A stretch of 64,000 nt of DNA from Gammaproteobacteria bacterium HGW-Gammaproteobacteria-4. Its GTDB lineage: Bacteria; Pseudomonadota; Gammaproteobacteria; Xanthomonadales; Xanthomonadaceae. The notes beneath the pieces are model-generated. The model ran no database searches. It was not told the origin of the DNA and saw only the letters and a program-made list of their open reading frames with translations. Positions 53,107-62,492 of the stretch are shown here, in pieces (the first letter of the stretch is position 1; every line of letters starts with the position of its first letter). The stretch is taken from NCBI GenBank assembly GCA_002839995.1, contig PGZC01000008.1, positions 22,671 to 86,670 on the forward strand, written 5' to 3'. A program made the translations under genes and the position numbers.

Positions 53107-53606
53107 ACGTAAAGAGCGGGTCACCGCATACTGTCGAAAATGATCTGCGCGGCGTGCTGATCGCCATTGCGGGCGGGCGTTTGCTGCTGCCGAACGCATC
53201 GATGGCCGAAATCATCAGTTTCTCGGATCCGGAGATCGTCGCCAACGCGCCCGCATGGCTGCTTGGCCGTCTGCGCTGGCGCGGCTGGCGTGTCCCGGTC
53301 ATCGCGTTTTCCCGCTTGGCGGGGATCGCCGATGAGCGTGGGCAACTTGGTTCGAAGGTGGTTGTCGTGAAGGCCCTCGGCGGCAACCAACGTTTGTCGT
53401 TCTTTGCCGTGCTTACCCAGGGATTTCCACGCCTGATCAACGTGTCACGGGACCGACTGTCAGTCAGCGAAGGCGACAATCCGTTGCCGCTGGGCGTCAG
53501 GGCGCGGGTCGTGTTGAACGAGGACGCCGCCCTGATCCCCGACTTGACGATGATCGAGTTGCTGATCGACGAGGCATTGCACCCGGTCGAGGCGCCCGCT
53601 GCCTGA
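53103..53606 (+). CDS. chpC: CheW-like protein ChpC
   Basis: The 167-residue product is a second CheW-type coupling protein of the Pil-Chp group: VLIAIAGGRLLLPNASMAEI near residue 20, PAWLLGRLRWRGWRVPVIAF near 51, and a C-terminal IPDLTMIELLIDEAL. It overlaps the CheB-like gene by four bases (ATGA). It closes the pil-chp operon. The gap to serC (53607-53825) holds a short direct repeat. Confidence 0.88.
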   Translation: MNVKSGSPHTVENDLRGVLIAIAGGRLLLPNASMAEIISFSDPEIVANAPAWLLGRLRWRGWRVPVIAFSRLAGIADERGQLGSKVVVVKALGGNQRLSFFAVLTQGFPRLINVSRDRLSVSEGDNPLPLGVRARVVLNEDAALIPDLTMIELLIDEALHPVEAPAA

Positions 53607-53672
53607 TCGAGCTGGCTTCACGTCGCACCTGATGCCGTGATTGGCGACGCGCATTCATGGTCGCATCGCGCT

Positions 53673-53739
53673 CCCGGGTTTCGGCGCGGTGCGCCTCTAC
53701 CCCCGGGTTTCGGCGCGGTGCGGCTCTACCCGGGCTACG
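53673..53739. repeat. Two direct copies of a 29-bp unit (CCCGGGTTTCGGCGCGG)
   Basis: CCCGGGTTTCGGCGCGGTGC begins at 53673 and again at 53702, 29 bases apart, each followed by CTCTAC, and CCGGGCTAC closes the stretch. It resembles the widely dispersed CCGGGTTTCGCTGCGCTCTACCC-type repeat of related genomes. Confidence 0.75.
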
Positions 53740-53825
53740 ACGTTTTCCGTGATGGGCGGGGCTGGGCTTTTTTGCTGCGCTGCCACATGCTAGTGTCAGC
53801 TACCCATTCCCGATCCGGAGCATCC

Positions 53826-54911
53826 ATGTCGCGCGTGCACAACTTCAGCGCCGGCCCTGCGGCCCTGCCCGAGGCGGTATTGCGTCAGGCCCAGGCCGAA
53901 CTGCTGGACTGGAACGGCCATGGTGCCTCGGTGATGGAACTCAGCCATCGTGGCAAGGCGTTCATCGACATGGCGGCCGAGGCCGAGCATGACCTGCGCG
54001 AGTTGATGGCGATTCCGGATGAATACGCGGTCGCCTTTTTGCAGGGCGGCGCGACCTTGATCCAGGCGCTGCTGCCGATCAATTTCGCCGCTACCGGGCA
54101 GGTCGCCGACTACGTGCTTACCGGCCACTGGGGCGAAAAGGCGGTCGATCAGGCCCGGCCGTATGCCGATGTGCGCATCGCCGCCAGCGCCGAGAGCACT
54201 GGTTACACGAAGATCCCGGCGCGTTCGCACTGGCAACTCGGCGATGACGCCGCCTACCTGCACATCACCAGCAACGAGACCATTCACGGCGTCGAATACG
54301 CCGACACCCCGGAGCCAGGCGCAGCGCCACTGATCGCGGACATGTCCTCCAGCATCCTCTCGCGCCGCATCGACGTGTCGCGCTACGGCATGATCTATGC
54401 CGGTGCGCAAAAGAACATCGGGCCGTCCGGGATTTGCGTTGCGATCATCCACCCGGAGTTGCTGGCGCGCGCCGGGCAGCCGCGAGCACCGATCCTGGAC
54501 ATCGGCAACCATCTCAAACACGACTCGATGCTCAATACGCCGCCGACGTTTGCCTGGTATCTGGCCGGGCTGGTTTTCAAACACATGAAGCAACAGGGCG
54601 GCGTCGCCGCCATCGAAGCCATCAACCAGCGCAAGGCGCAGCGCTTGTATGCGGTCATCGATGGCAGCGACGGGTTTTATGTCAACCGGGTCGATCCGGC
54701 CTGTCGCTCGCGCATGAACGTGCCGTTCTTCCTCGCCAACGACGTGCTGGAGGCGGACTTTCTCAAACACGCCACCGCCAATGGCCTGATCGGCTTGAAG
54801 GGCCATCGCGTGGTTGGCGGGATACGCGCTTCGATTTACAACGCGGTAACCGAGGCCAGCGTGGAAGCGCTGGCGCAATTCATGATCGACTTCGCCCAGC
54901 GCAAGGCTTGA
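53826..54911 (+). CDS. serC: Phosphoserine aminotransferase
   Basis: SerC makes phosphoserine from 3-phosphohydroxypyruvate and glutamate with PLP, and also serves pyridoxine synthesis. The 361-residue product begins [20 protein letters not shown] and has [17 protein letters not shown] near 40, [17 protein letters not shown] near 72, [10 protein letters not shown] near 153, the PLP lysine in [13 protein letters not shown] near 196 and [12 protein letters not shown] near 237. It lies six bases upstream of pheA. Confidence 0.96.
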   Translation: MSRVHNFSAGPAALPEAVLRQAQAELLDWNGHGASVMELSHRGKAFIDMAAEAEHDLRELMAIPDEYAVAFLQGGATLIQALLPINFAATGQVADYVLTGHWGEKAVDQARPYADVRIAASAESTGYTKIPARSHWQLGDDAAYLHITSNETIHGVEYADTPEPGAAPLIADMSSSILSRRIDVSRYGMIYAGAQKNIGPSGICVAIIHPELLARAGQPRAPILDIGNHLKHDSMLNTPPTFAWYLAGLVFKHMKQQGGVAAIEAINQRKAQRLYAVIDGSDGFYVNRVDPACRSRMNVPFFLANDVLEADFLKHATANGLIGLKGHRVVGGIRASIYNAVTEASVEALAQFMIDFAQRKA

Positions 54912-54917
54912 GCCAGC

Positions 54918-56102
54918 ATGTCCCCACCACGCAAGAAGCAACCTTCCGTAAAGGCAGACACGCCCGCGCCGAAAAAGCGTGAGCGCAAACCTGCAAAAAG
55001 CGGCGCAGCGGCAAAAACCGTTGCCTCACCGGCATTGGGGCAGGCGCGCGAGCGGATCGACAGCATCGACCAGCATATCCAGGAACTGATCGCCGAACGC
55101 GCCAACTGGGCGCGGCAGGTCGGCAAGGCCAAAGGCCCGCTCAAGGCCGCCATCGACTATTACCGGCCCGAGCGCGAGGCACAGGTGTTGCGCAAGGTGG
55201 TGGATCGCAACGACGGCCCGCTCAGCGACGAGGTGCTGGTGCGCCTGTTCCGCGAGGTGATGTCGGCATGCCTGGCGCAGCAGGAGCCGCTGAAAGTCGG
55301 CTTTCTCGGGCCCGAGGGCACCTTCTCGCAGCAGGCGGTACACAAGCACTTCGGCCACAGCGCGCACGGATTGCCGCTGGCCACCATCGAGGAAGTGTTC
55401 CAGGAAGTGGAATCGGGCAACGCCGATTTTGGCGTGGTGCCGGTCGAGAATTCGGGACAGGGCACGATCCAGTCCACACTCGACATGTTTCTCACCTCCA
55501 AGCTGAAGATTTGCGGCGAAGTCGAATTGCAGGTGCATCAGTTTCTGCTCTCGCGCACCGGCCGGCTGGAAGATGTCGAGCGGATCTACGCACACCCGCA
55601 ATCGCTGGCGCAGTGCAAGAACTGGCTGCGCCAGCATTGCAACAAGACCGAACGCTTCGCCGCCACCAGCAACGCCGAGGCGGCGCGCCGCGCGCGCAAT
55701 GCCGATGATGCAGCGGCCATCGCCGGTGAATCCGCGGCGCACGTGTATGGCCTGAAAGTGGTCGCCGGCCCGATCGAAGACCGCCCCGACAACACCACGC
55801 GCTTCCTGGTGATCGGCCGCGACCTGTTGCCGCCGTCCGGACATGACCGCACGTCGTTGCTGGTGTTCGTGCGCGATCAGCCCGGCGCGCTGTTCAACCT
55901 GCTCAAGCCGCTGGCCGACAACGGCGTCAGCATGAACCGCATCGAATCGCGGCCCTCGCATCAGGGTCGCTGGCAGTACGCGTTCTTCATCGACGTCAGT
56001 GGCCATGTCGAGGACGCGCCGGTGAAGCACGCGCTGGAAGGCCTCGGCGGCTTTGCCGCACAGGTGCGTGTGCTGGGCAGCTATCCGGTCGCGATCTTGT
56101 GA
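54918..56102 (+). CDS. pheA: Bifunctional chorismate mutase / prephenate dehydratase
   Basis: PheA turns chorismate to prephenate and then phenylpyruvate. The 394-residue product opens with a lysine- and alanine-rich tail of about 40 residues not needed for either activity, then a chorismate mutase domain (RERIDSIDQHIQELIAERAN near 44), a prephenate dehydratase domain (VGFLGPEGTFSQQAVHKHFG near 127 and VVPVENSGQGTIQSTLDMFL near 173; IEDRPDNTTRFLVIG near 287) and an ACT domain with GALFNLLKPLADNGVSMNRI and ESRPS. It precedes hisC by a four-base overlap. Confidence 0.95.
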   Translation: MSPPRKKQPSVKADTPAPKKRERKPAKSGAAAKTVASPALGQARERIDSIDQHIQELIAERANWARQVGKAKGPLKAAIDYYRPEREAQVLRKVVDRNDGPLSDEVLVRLFREVMSACLAQQEPLKVGFLGPEGTFSQQAVHKHFGHSAHGLPLATIEEVFQEVESGNADFGVVPVENSGQGTIQSTLDMFLTSKLKICGEVELQVHQFLLSRTGRLEDVERIYAHPQSLAQCKNWLRQHCNKTERFAATSNAEAARRARNADDAAAIAGESAAHVYGLKVVAGPIEDRPDNTTRFLVIGRDLLPPSGHDRTSLLVFVRDQPGALFNLLKPLADNGVSMNRIESRPSHQGRWQYAFFIDVSGHVEDAPVKHALEGLGGFAAQVRVLGSYPVAIL

Positions 56103-57238
56103 GTGCGGCCGCACCGGATTTCGATGCGCTGGCGCAGCCGGGCATCCGCAGCCTGCGCGCCTACGATCCGGGGCACGATCTGGTAGCGTTGCGCGCTGCG
56201 CACGACGGGACATTGATCGAGCTGGGTTCGAACGAAAGCCCCTGCGGTATCGCGCCGGGGGTGATGGACGCAATCGCCGCGGCATTGCCCGAGATCCATC
56301 GCTATCCCGATCCGCGCGGCGGCGCGCTCAAGCACGCACTGGCAAAGGCGCACGGCGTCGCGCTGGAGCAGATCATCCTCGGCAACGGTTCGCATGAGCT
56401 GCTGATGCTGCTGGGGCAGGTGTTCGCCGGCCCCGACGCCGGCGTGGTCGTCTCGCAGTTCGGTTTTGCCGTGTACGCGTTGGCGGCCAGGGCGGCGAAC
56501 GCACCGCTGCGGCTGGCGGCCGCGTTGCCGCGCGAGCACGCGATGGCACGCGGGCACGATCTCGACGCCATCGCCGATGCCGTCGATGCCGATACCCGGC
56601 TGGTGTATCTGGCCAATCCCAACAATCCGACCGGCACCTGGTACTCCGGCGATGCCTTCGCTGCCTTTCTGGCGAAACTGCCGGCGCAGGTGCTGGTGGT
56701 GGTGGACGAGGCCTATCGCGAATACGTCACCGCGCCGGATCATGTTTCGGCGACTGCGTGGCTGGCGCGCGATCCGCGCGTGATCGTCACCGGCACCTTT
56801 TCCAAGGCGCACGCACTGGCCGGTTTGCGGGTCGGCTACGCGTTGGCCGCGCCCGGTCTAATCGCGGTACTGGAACGCGCGCGCGAGTCGTTCAATGTCA
56901 ACGCGCTGGGGCTTGCCGCCGCCGAGGCATCGCTTGCCGCGTCCACGCACCTCCAGCAGGTGCGCGTGCGCAATGGCGAACAACGGCAATGGCTCGCCGA
57001 CGCACTGCGCGCACGCGGCTTGTTCGTGTATCCCTCGCAGACCAATTTCCTGCTGGTGGAGTTCGGCCCGCACACCACACAGATCGAAGCGAAACTGCTG
57101 GAACGCGGCATCGTGCTGCGGCCGATGGCCGGCTATGGGCTGGGCGAGTGTTTGCGGATCAGCCTCGGCACTGGCGAAGAAAATGCACGCCTGTTGGCGG
57201 CGCTGGATGAAGTCATGGCGTGTGGGGGCGGCAGATGA
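56099..57238 (+). CDS. hisC: Histidinol-phosphate / aromatic aminotransferase
   Basis: A class I/II PLP aminotransferase of 379 residues with LIELGSNESPCGIAPGVMDA near residue 40, YPDPRGGALKHALA near 66, VYLANPNNPTGTWYSG near 170, the PLP lysine in VTGTFSKAHALAGLRVGY near 229 and a C-terminal RISLGTGEENARLLAAL. Its place between pheA and aroA, rather than in a his operon, suggests a role with aromatic amino acids (the HisHb type), although histidine use is possible. It starts with GTG and overlaps both neighbours by four bases. Confidence 0.93.
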   Translation: MSAAAPDFDALAQPGIRSLRAYDPGHDLVALRAAHDGTLIELGSNESPCGIAPGVMDAIAAALPEIHRYPDPRGGALKHALAKAHGVALEQIILGNGSHELLMLLGQVFAGPDAGVVVSQFGFAVYALAARAANAPLRLAAALPREHAMARGHDLDAIADAVDADTRLVYLANPNNPTGTWYSGDAFAAFLAKLPAQVLVVVDEAYREYVTAPDHVSATAWLARDPRVIVTGTFSKAHALAGLRVGYALAAPGLIAVLERARESFNVNALGLAAAEASLAASTHLQQVRVRNGEQRQWLADALRARGLFVYPSQTNFLLVEFGPHTTQIEAKLLERGIVLRPMAGYGLGECLRISLGTGEENARLLAALDEVMACGGGR

Positions 57239-58539
57239 GTACGCTGGATTGGTTGGCAGGCGCGGGCAGCGCCGTGCGAGGCGAAATCGCGGTTCCCGGC
57301 GACAAATCGGTGTCGCATCGCGCGATCATGTTCGCCAGCCTCGCCGATGGCGAATCGCAGGTGCATGGTTTCCTCGAAGGCGAAGACACCCGCGCCACCG
57401 CCGCGATATTCGCGAAACTGGGCGTTCGCATCGATGCCGCGGGCGTCGGCAGCCGGGCCGTGCAGGGCGTTGGCATCGATGGCCTGCACGGCTGCGCCGA
57501 AGCGCTGGACTGCGGCAACGCCGGCACCGGCATGCGCCTGCTGGCCGGCCTGCTGGCGGGCCAGCGCTTCGACAGCGTGCTCGTTGGCGATGCCTCGCTG
57601 AGCAAGCGGCCGATGGCGCGGGTGATCGACCCGATCGTGCGCATGGGCGGCCTGATCGAATCCGATGCGGGCGGCTTGCCGCCGCTGCGCATTCGCGGTG
57701 GCCGTGCGCTGCATGGCATCGATTACACCCTGCCGGTGGCGAGCGCGCAGGTGAAGTCCGCCGTGCTGCTCGCCGGTTTGTATGCGCACGGCGAAACCCA
57801 TATTCGCGAACCGCACCCGACCCGCGACTACAGCGAGCGGATGTTGCGTGCATTCGGTTGGCCGATCGCATTCGGCCCCGGCTGGGCGCGGCTCAGTGGC
57901 GGCCATCGCCTGCAGCCGACGCAGGTGCAGGTGCCGGCGGACTTTTCATCTGCGGCATTTTTCATTGTCGCTGCCAGCCTGGTGCCCGGGTCCGACCTGC
58001 TGCTGCGTGCAGTCGGCATGAACCCGCGTCGTACCGGCTTGCTGACCGTATTGCGTGCGATGGGCGCCGATATCGTGGAATCGCCGTGCGGCGAACAGGG
58101 TGGCGAGCCGGTGGCCGACCTGCGGGTGCGCCATGCCCGCCTGCGCGGCATCGCGGTGCCCGAGGCGTGCGTGCCGGACATGATCGACGAGTTTCCGGTG
58201 CTGTTTGCCGCTGCCGCACTCGCCGAAGGAACCACGGTGGTCACCGCTGCCGCCGAGTTGCGGGTCAAGGAATCGGACCGCATCGCGACCATGGCGAGCG
58301 GCCTGCGCGCGCTCGGTGCCCGCATCGACGAAACACCGGATGGCGCGGTGATTCACGGCGGTACGCTGCACGGCGGCGAGGCACATGCCCACGGCGATCA
58401 TCGCATCGCCATGGCGCTGGTCGTTGCCGCGCAATGCGCCAGCGGCGAAGTGCGCGTTGTCGATTGCGCCAATGTGGCGACGTCGTTTCCCGGCTTTGAC
58501 GATCTTGCGCGCGGTATTGGGTTTGGCTTGCGCGGATAA
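57235..58539 (+). CDS. aroA: 3-phosphoshikimate 1-carboxyvinyltransferase (EPSP synthase)
   Basis: AroA joins PEP and shikimate 3-phosphate on the way to chorismate. The 434-residue product has VPGDKSVSHRAIMFASLADG near residue 20, LDCGNAGTGMRLLAGLLAGQ near 90 (PEP loop of the class II kind, unlike LFLGNAGTAMRPL of class I), VASAQVKSAVLLAGLY near 167, and the C-terminal RVKESDRIATMASGLRALGA and HGDHRIAMALVVAA motifs. It ends the serC-pheA-hisC-aroA group; the cmk and rpsA genes that follow in related groups are not here. Confidence 0.95.
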   Translation: MSTLDWLAGAGSAVRGEIAVPGDKSVSHRAIMFASLADGESQVHGFLEGEDTRATAAIFAKLGVRIDAAGVGSRAVQGVGIDGLHGCAEALDCGNAGTGMRLLAGLLAGQRFDSVLVGDASLSKRPMARVIDPIVRMGGLIESDAGGLPPLRIRGGRALHGIDYTLPVASAQVKSAVLLAGLYAHGETHIREPHPTRDYSERMLRAFGWPIAFGPGWARLSGGHRLQPTQVQVPADFSSAAFFIVAASLVPGSDLLLRAVGMNPRRTGLLTVLRAMGADIVESPCGEQGGEPVADLRVRHARLRGIAVPEACVPDMIDEFPVLFAAAALAEGTTVVTAAAELRVKESDRIATMASGLRALGARIDETPDGAVIHGGTLHGGEAHAHGDHRIAMALVVAAQCASGEVRVVDCANVATSFPGFDDLARGIGFGLRG

Positions 58540-58587
58540 CGCTTCGCTAAGGCTGCATGACAGGGGTCCCCTGCACCGATCAGCACA

Positions 58588-59169
58588 CTATGCCTCTGCA
58601 GGCGCCGTCCATTCGCGGCAGATTCGGCTGGTTTGCTCCTGGGCCAGCGGCTCGCGGGTCAAACCACAATGTGCGCCATCTGCGTCGGATAGAAAATGCG
58701 TGCATTGCCTGCAGATTCCAAACGGGCGCTGTCCGTTGACGCGTTGCAGTGCGCGCAGCAGGTTGAACAGGGTGATTTCACAGGCGATCCCACCGCTTGG
58801 TATCGCGGCCAGGGCTCGCCCAACGCGCTCCGCCCAACTCGCCTGGAGTACCGATTCACCGGCTGCGGTCAGGTGCAAATGCACGCGCTTGCCATGGCGC
58901 GGGTCTGGCGCCTTGATCAGTAATTCCTTTCCCTCCAACACCGCCAGGCTTTGCGATACCGTGCCACGCGTGATGCCGAGGTATTCGGCAATCGCAATTG
59001 GCAGGTCGCTGTAGTGGTTGGCCTGCGCCAGGTATTGCAGGATATGCAGATGGACTGGCAGCAAGCCGTGTTGTGCGGCGTCGTCGCGCACGGATTGCTG
59101 GGTCAGGGCGCCGAGACGCTCGTTGTATCCATGACTGCTAATGTATCGTCTCGACGCATAACTTGACAA
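58588..59169 (-). CDS. MarR-family regulator with C-terminal cysteine cluster
   Basis: A winged-helix repressor-type protein of up to 193 residues. The DNA-binding part is IAEYLGITRGTVSQSLAVLE (near residue 60), followed by GKELLIKAPDPRHGKRVHLH, the wing. After the dimerisation helices come four cysteines, numbers 153, 156, 168 and 184, spaced C-x2-C-x11-C-x15-C, which could bind zinc or sense redox state. The start is uncertain: the TTG at 59169 lies on the -35 of its own predicted promoter, and the next usual in-frame start is GTG at 59091. It is divergent from the P460 gene. Confidence 0.85.
   Translation of the reverse strand: MSSYASRRYISSHGYNERLGALTQQSVRDDAAQHGLLPVHLHILQYLAQANHYSDLPIAIAEYLGITRGTVSQSLAVLEGKELLIKAPDPRHGKRVHLHLTAAGESVLQASWAERVGRALAAIPSGGIACEITLFNLLRALQRVNGQRPFGICRQCTHFLSDADGAHCGLTREPLAQEQTSRICREWTAPAEA
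59139..59161. promoter_or_regulatory. Operator-like imperfect palindrome, upstream site
   Basis: TAATGTATCGT and TCGACGCATAA surround a central C at 59150. The two halves match at about eight of eleven positions and resemble the perfect site at 59194-59216. The site overlaps the -10 and spacer of the minus-strand promoter and ends next to the -35 of the plus-strand promoter. The centre-to-centre distance to the other site is 55 bases, about five DNA turns. Confidence 0.65.
59140..59169 (-). promoter_or_regulatory. Candidate promoter of the MarR gene
   Basis: Read on the minus strand, TTGTCA (59169-59164), an 18-base spacer and TACATT (59145-59140). Its -35 shares bases with the -35 of the divergent P460 promoter, because CTTGACAAG is nearly its own inverse. 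Transcription would begin near 59133, after the TTG at 59169. Confidence 0.6.
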
Positions 59170-59191
59170 GGCTGGTGTCGATATCTATGCT
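59163..59191 (+). promoter_or_regulatory. Promoter of the cytochrome P460 gene
   Basis: A consensus TTGACA (59163-59168), an exact 17-base spacer, and TATGCT (59186-59191). Transcription should begin near 59198, inside the perfect palindrome, giving a leader of about 30 bases with GGAG before the ATG. This is the best sigma-70-type match seen in the window. Confidence 0.8.
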
Positions 59192-59193
59192 GG

Positions 59194-59216
59194 TTATGCA
59201 TCGACTCGATGCATTA
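59194..59216. promoter_or_regulatory. Operator-like palindrome, downstream site
   Basis: TTATGCATCGA and TCGATGCATTA flank a central C at 59205; ten of eleven pairs match. It starts three bases after the -10 of the P460 promoter and covers the predicted transcription start, where a bound MarR-type dimer would block RNA polymerase. Together with the site at 59139-59161 it brackets both divergent promoters. Confidence 0.8.
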
Positions 59217-59229
59217 TGGAGAACCTGCC

Positions 59230-59706
59230 ATGTCGCGCTTGCTTGCTGTCCTGTTGTTCGCTGTTGTCGTCAACCCGGTCCTGGCTGCAGAGCCTGAAGT
59301 TGCCTATCCCGATGGCTACCGCAACTGGCACCATGTCAAGAGCATGGTCATCGAGAATGGGCATCCGCTGTTTGCTGCGTTTGGCGGCATCCATCATCTG
59401 TATGCCAACGACCTGGCTATGCGCGGTTATCGCACTGGCGCGTTCCCGGACGGTGCGGTGATCGTGTTCGACTTGCTGGAAGCCAATGCCGCCGATAATG
59501 CCGTGACCGAAGGTGTGCGAAAAGTGGTTGGCGTGATGCAGAAGGATGCTGCTGCCTATCCGACAACTGGCGGTTGGGGTTTTGAAGGCTTCGCCGGTGA
59601 TGACAAGGCAAAACGCGTGGTGGGCGGCAACGCAGCAACTGCCTGTTTCGCCTGCCATGTACCGCAAAAAGCGCGGGATTACGTGTACAGCAACCTTCGT
59701 GATTGA
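59230..59706 (+). CDS. Cytochrome P460 family protein
   Basis: The 158-residue product has a signal peptide, MSRLLAVLLFAVVVNPVLAA, and is therefore periplasmic. The body matches the P460 family: PDGYRNWHHVKSMVIENGHP near residue 28, FGGIHHLYANDLAMRGYRT near 51, GAVIVFDLLEA near 76 and GGWGFEGFAGD near 114, and the covalent haem motif CFACH near 142. Known P460 cytochromes oxidise hydroxylamine or bind nitric oxide, often through a lysine cross-link; a lysine in the right place is not proven here. It precedes the redoxin by 11 bases and is divergent from the MarR gene. Confidence 0.88.
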   Translation: MSRLLAVLLFAVVVNPVLAAEPEVAYPDGYRNWHHVKSMVIENGHPLFAAFGGIHHLYANDLAMRGYRTGAFPDGAVIVFDLLEANAADNAVTEGVRKVVGVMQKDAAAYPTTGGWGFEGFAGDDKAKRVVGGNAATACFACHVPQKARDYVYSNLRD

Positions 59707-59717
59707 GAGACAACATC

Positions 59718-60275
59718 ATGAATACCTCCGTTGTGGCGCCGGAATGGCAAGTCAGCCGCTGGTTCAATACCAGGCAACCGCTGAGCCTCGCGCAACTGCG
59801 AGGCAAGGTGGTGCTGTTGCACGCGTTTCAGATGCTGTGTCCCGGCTGCGTAAGCCACGGCGTGCCGCAGGCCGAACGCATTCATCGCGCTTACGCCCGC
59901 GACGGTGTTGCCGTGGTTGGCTTGCATACCGTGTTCGAGCATCATGCCGCGATGACTCCGGAGGCGCTCGAAGCGTTTGTGCATGAATACCGCATCACCC
60001 ATCCGGTTGGTGTGGATGCGCCAATAACAGGTGATCCCATCCCCGCGACGATGCAGCGATATCGTTTGCGGGGTACACCGAGCGTGATCCTGATTGACCG
60101 CATGGGGCAGTTGCGCATGCAGGACTTTGGCCGTATCGACGATCTGCGGCTAGGCGTTTTGCTCGGTCAATTGCTGGGCGAGAGTGCAGAGGCCAGCGAT
60201 GTGGAGCCGGCGAGCGAGGCGCAAATCGGTGCGCTGCCGGGTTGTAACGAGACCGGCTGTGTGGCGCTGCCTTGA
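59718..60275 (+). CDS. Redoxin / thioredoxin-like protein with CPGC
   Basis: The 185-residue product has a thioredoxin-like fold: WFNTRQPLSLAQLRGKVVLL near residue 14, the CxxC pair in FQMLCPGCVSHG near 38, GVAVVGLHTVFEHHA near 65, and YRLRGTPSVILIDRMGQLRM near 113 with the cis-proline GTPS. No signal peptide is seen, so it is cytoplasmic as read. A second Cys pair, PGCNETGC, lies at the C-terminus. The ATG at 59718 is chosen over a TTG five codons earlier. Partner and substrate are unknown; it is likely transcribed with the P460 gene. Confidence 0.82.
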   Translation: MNTSVVAPEWQVSRWFNTRQPLSLAQLRGKVVLLHAFQMLCPGCVSHGVPQAERIHRAYARDGVAVVGLHTVFEHHAAMTPEALEAFVHEYRITHPVGVDAPITGDPIPATMQRYRLRGTPSVILIDRMGQLRMQDFGRIDDLRLGVLLGQLLGESAEASDVEPASEAQIGALPGCNETGCVALP

Positions 60276-60829
60276 GCGAGGTGATTGGCCGCGTCCGGGC
60301 GGTTTTGGTCGGCAAGGCTGAGCCGTACATGCGGTCGGGTAGTGCCAGCGCGATCAACAAGATGGCGGTAAGCAGCCCGGTCGCGGTGGCGTTTGGGTTG
60401 TGGGCTTGAGCGACGCTTTCAAGCCTGCGGCATCGTGCTGTTGTAGCTCGGCTCAAGGCCCAAAGGGCTGGAGCCGACGGGTAAAAGCATGAACAAAGCG
60501 CTTTCAAGCCTGCGGCAGGAAAAGCCTTGAAGCAGGGCTTTCACTCGCATTCGGCGTGAGAGGTACTTTTTGATGGCGCAAAAAGTACCCAAAAACGCCT
60601 GCGCCGGGCGCACGTCGATGCGCCTCCTGCCGCACCGATTCCCTGCGCTTCTCGCCGATCGCGGGCCGGCGCGAACTCGCGCATCCATGCGCTCGAACAA
60701 TCGCGCCTTGCTCCCGCGCTCGGCTGCGGTGCTCGGCGTGCTTTACGGCGCATTGTTGCACTTGGCCCGCACATCCCTGTGCTACTCGTCGGCTTCACCG
60801 TTCCATCCCACTGCATCGTTGCGACAACT
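60276..60829. other. Gene-free stretch with dispersed repeat
   Basis: No gene can be supported. The stretch contains CTTTCAAGCCTGCGGC twice (60417 and 60509), a word of the form GTACTTTTTGATGGCGCAAA with an inverted AAAAAGTACCCAAAA, and a run that translates to the kind of repetitive 'ORF' found over and over in related genomes. Short open frames here are on both strands and have no support. Confidence 0.6.
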
Positions 60830-60898
60830 GTCGCCCACAGGGTGGGCTCCTGCAAAAAGCCACGACATGCGCCTGTAGGAGCTCACCCTGTGAGCGAC
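60830..60898. repeat. REP pair, inverted (REPIN-like)
   Basis: GTCGCCCACAGGGTGGGC begins at 60830 and a slightly changed inverted copy, GGAGCTCACCCTGTGAGC, ends at 60895, with CGAC after it. About 20 bases lie between the arms. It is the same family as the sites at 16.9, 30.1-30.4 and 39.3-39.5 kb. Confidence 0.88.
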
Positions 60899-60973
60899 CG
60901 AATCCCGAGCCCCGCATTGTCCCCACCGCCGCCCGCGCGGATAATGTCGTATTTGCCGATGCGCCTGGAGTAA

Positions 60974-62260
<1,287 letters not shown>

Positions 62261-62308
62261 TTGCAGCGACAACGTTGCCGTGAGCGGTGTTGTCGGCCAA
62301 CAGCGTCT

Positions 62309-62387
62309 GGTCCGCAAAGGACGCAAATGGCGCAAACAAGAACAAATGCGGTTGCCTTGTTTGCGCCATTTGCGCCCTTTGCGGACC
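62309..62387. repeat. Inverted-repeat element, copy 6, nearly perfect hairpin
   Basis: The 32-base arms 62309-62340 and 62356-62387 match at 31 of 32 positions when one is inverted; they start GGTCCGCAAAGGACGCAAAT and end ATTTGCGCCCTTTGCGGACC. The loop is only 15 bases, so this is the most compact member of the family in the window. It sits between serS and the LysR gene. Confidence 0.9.
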
Positions 62388-62492
62388 CCGATGTTGCGGT
62401 TGCTGATCACGTGCGGGCCGGGCACTCGCCTTGCGGCGCGCGATCGGACCACCGAAGATGGCGCTGTGTTTCCCTCGCGGCGCCTACGCCCC

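Noticed and set aside
60570..60878. A 102-codon open frame upstream of serS
   Set aside because: It lies in a dispersed repeat and REP element; such frames recur in related genomes without being genes.
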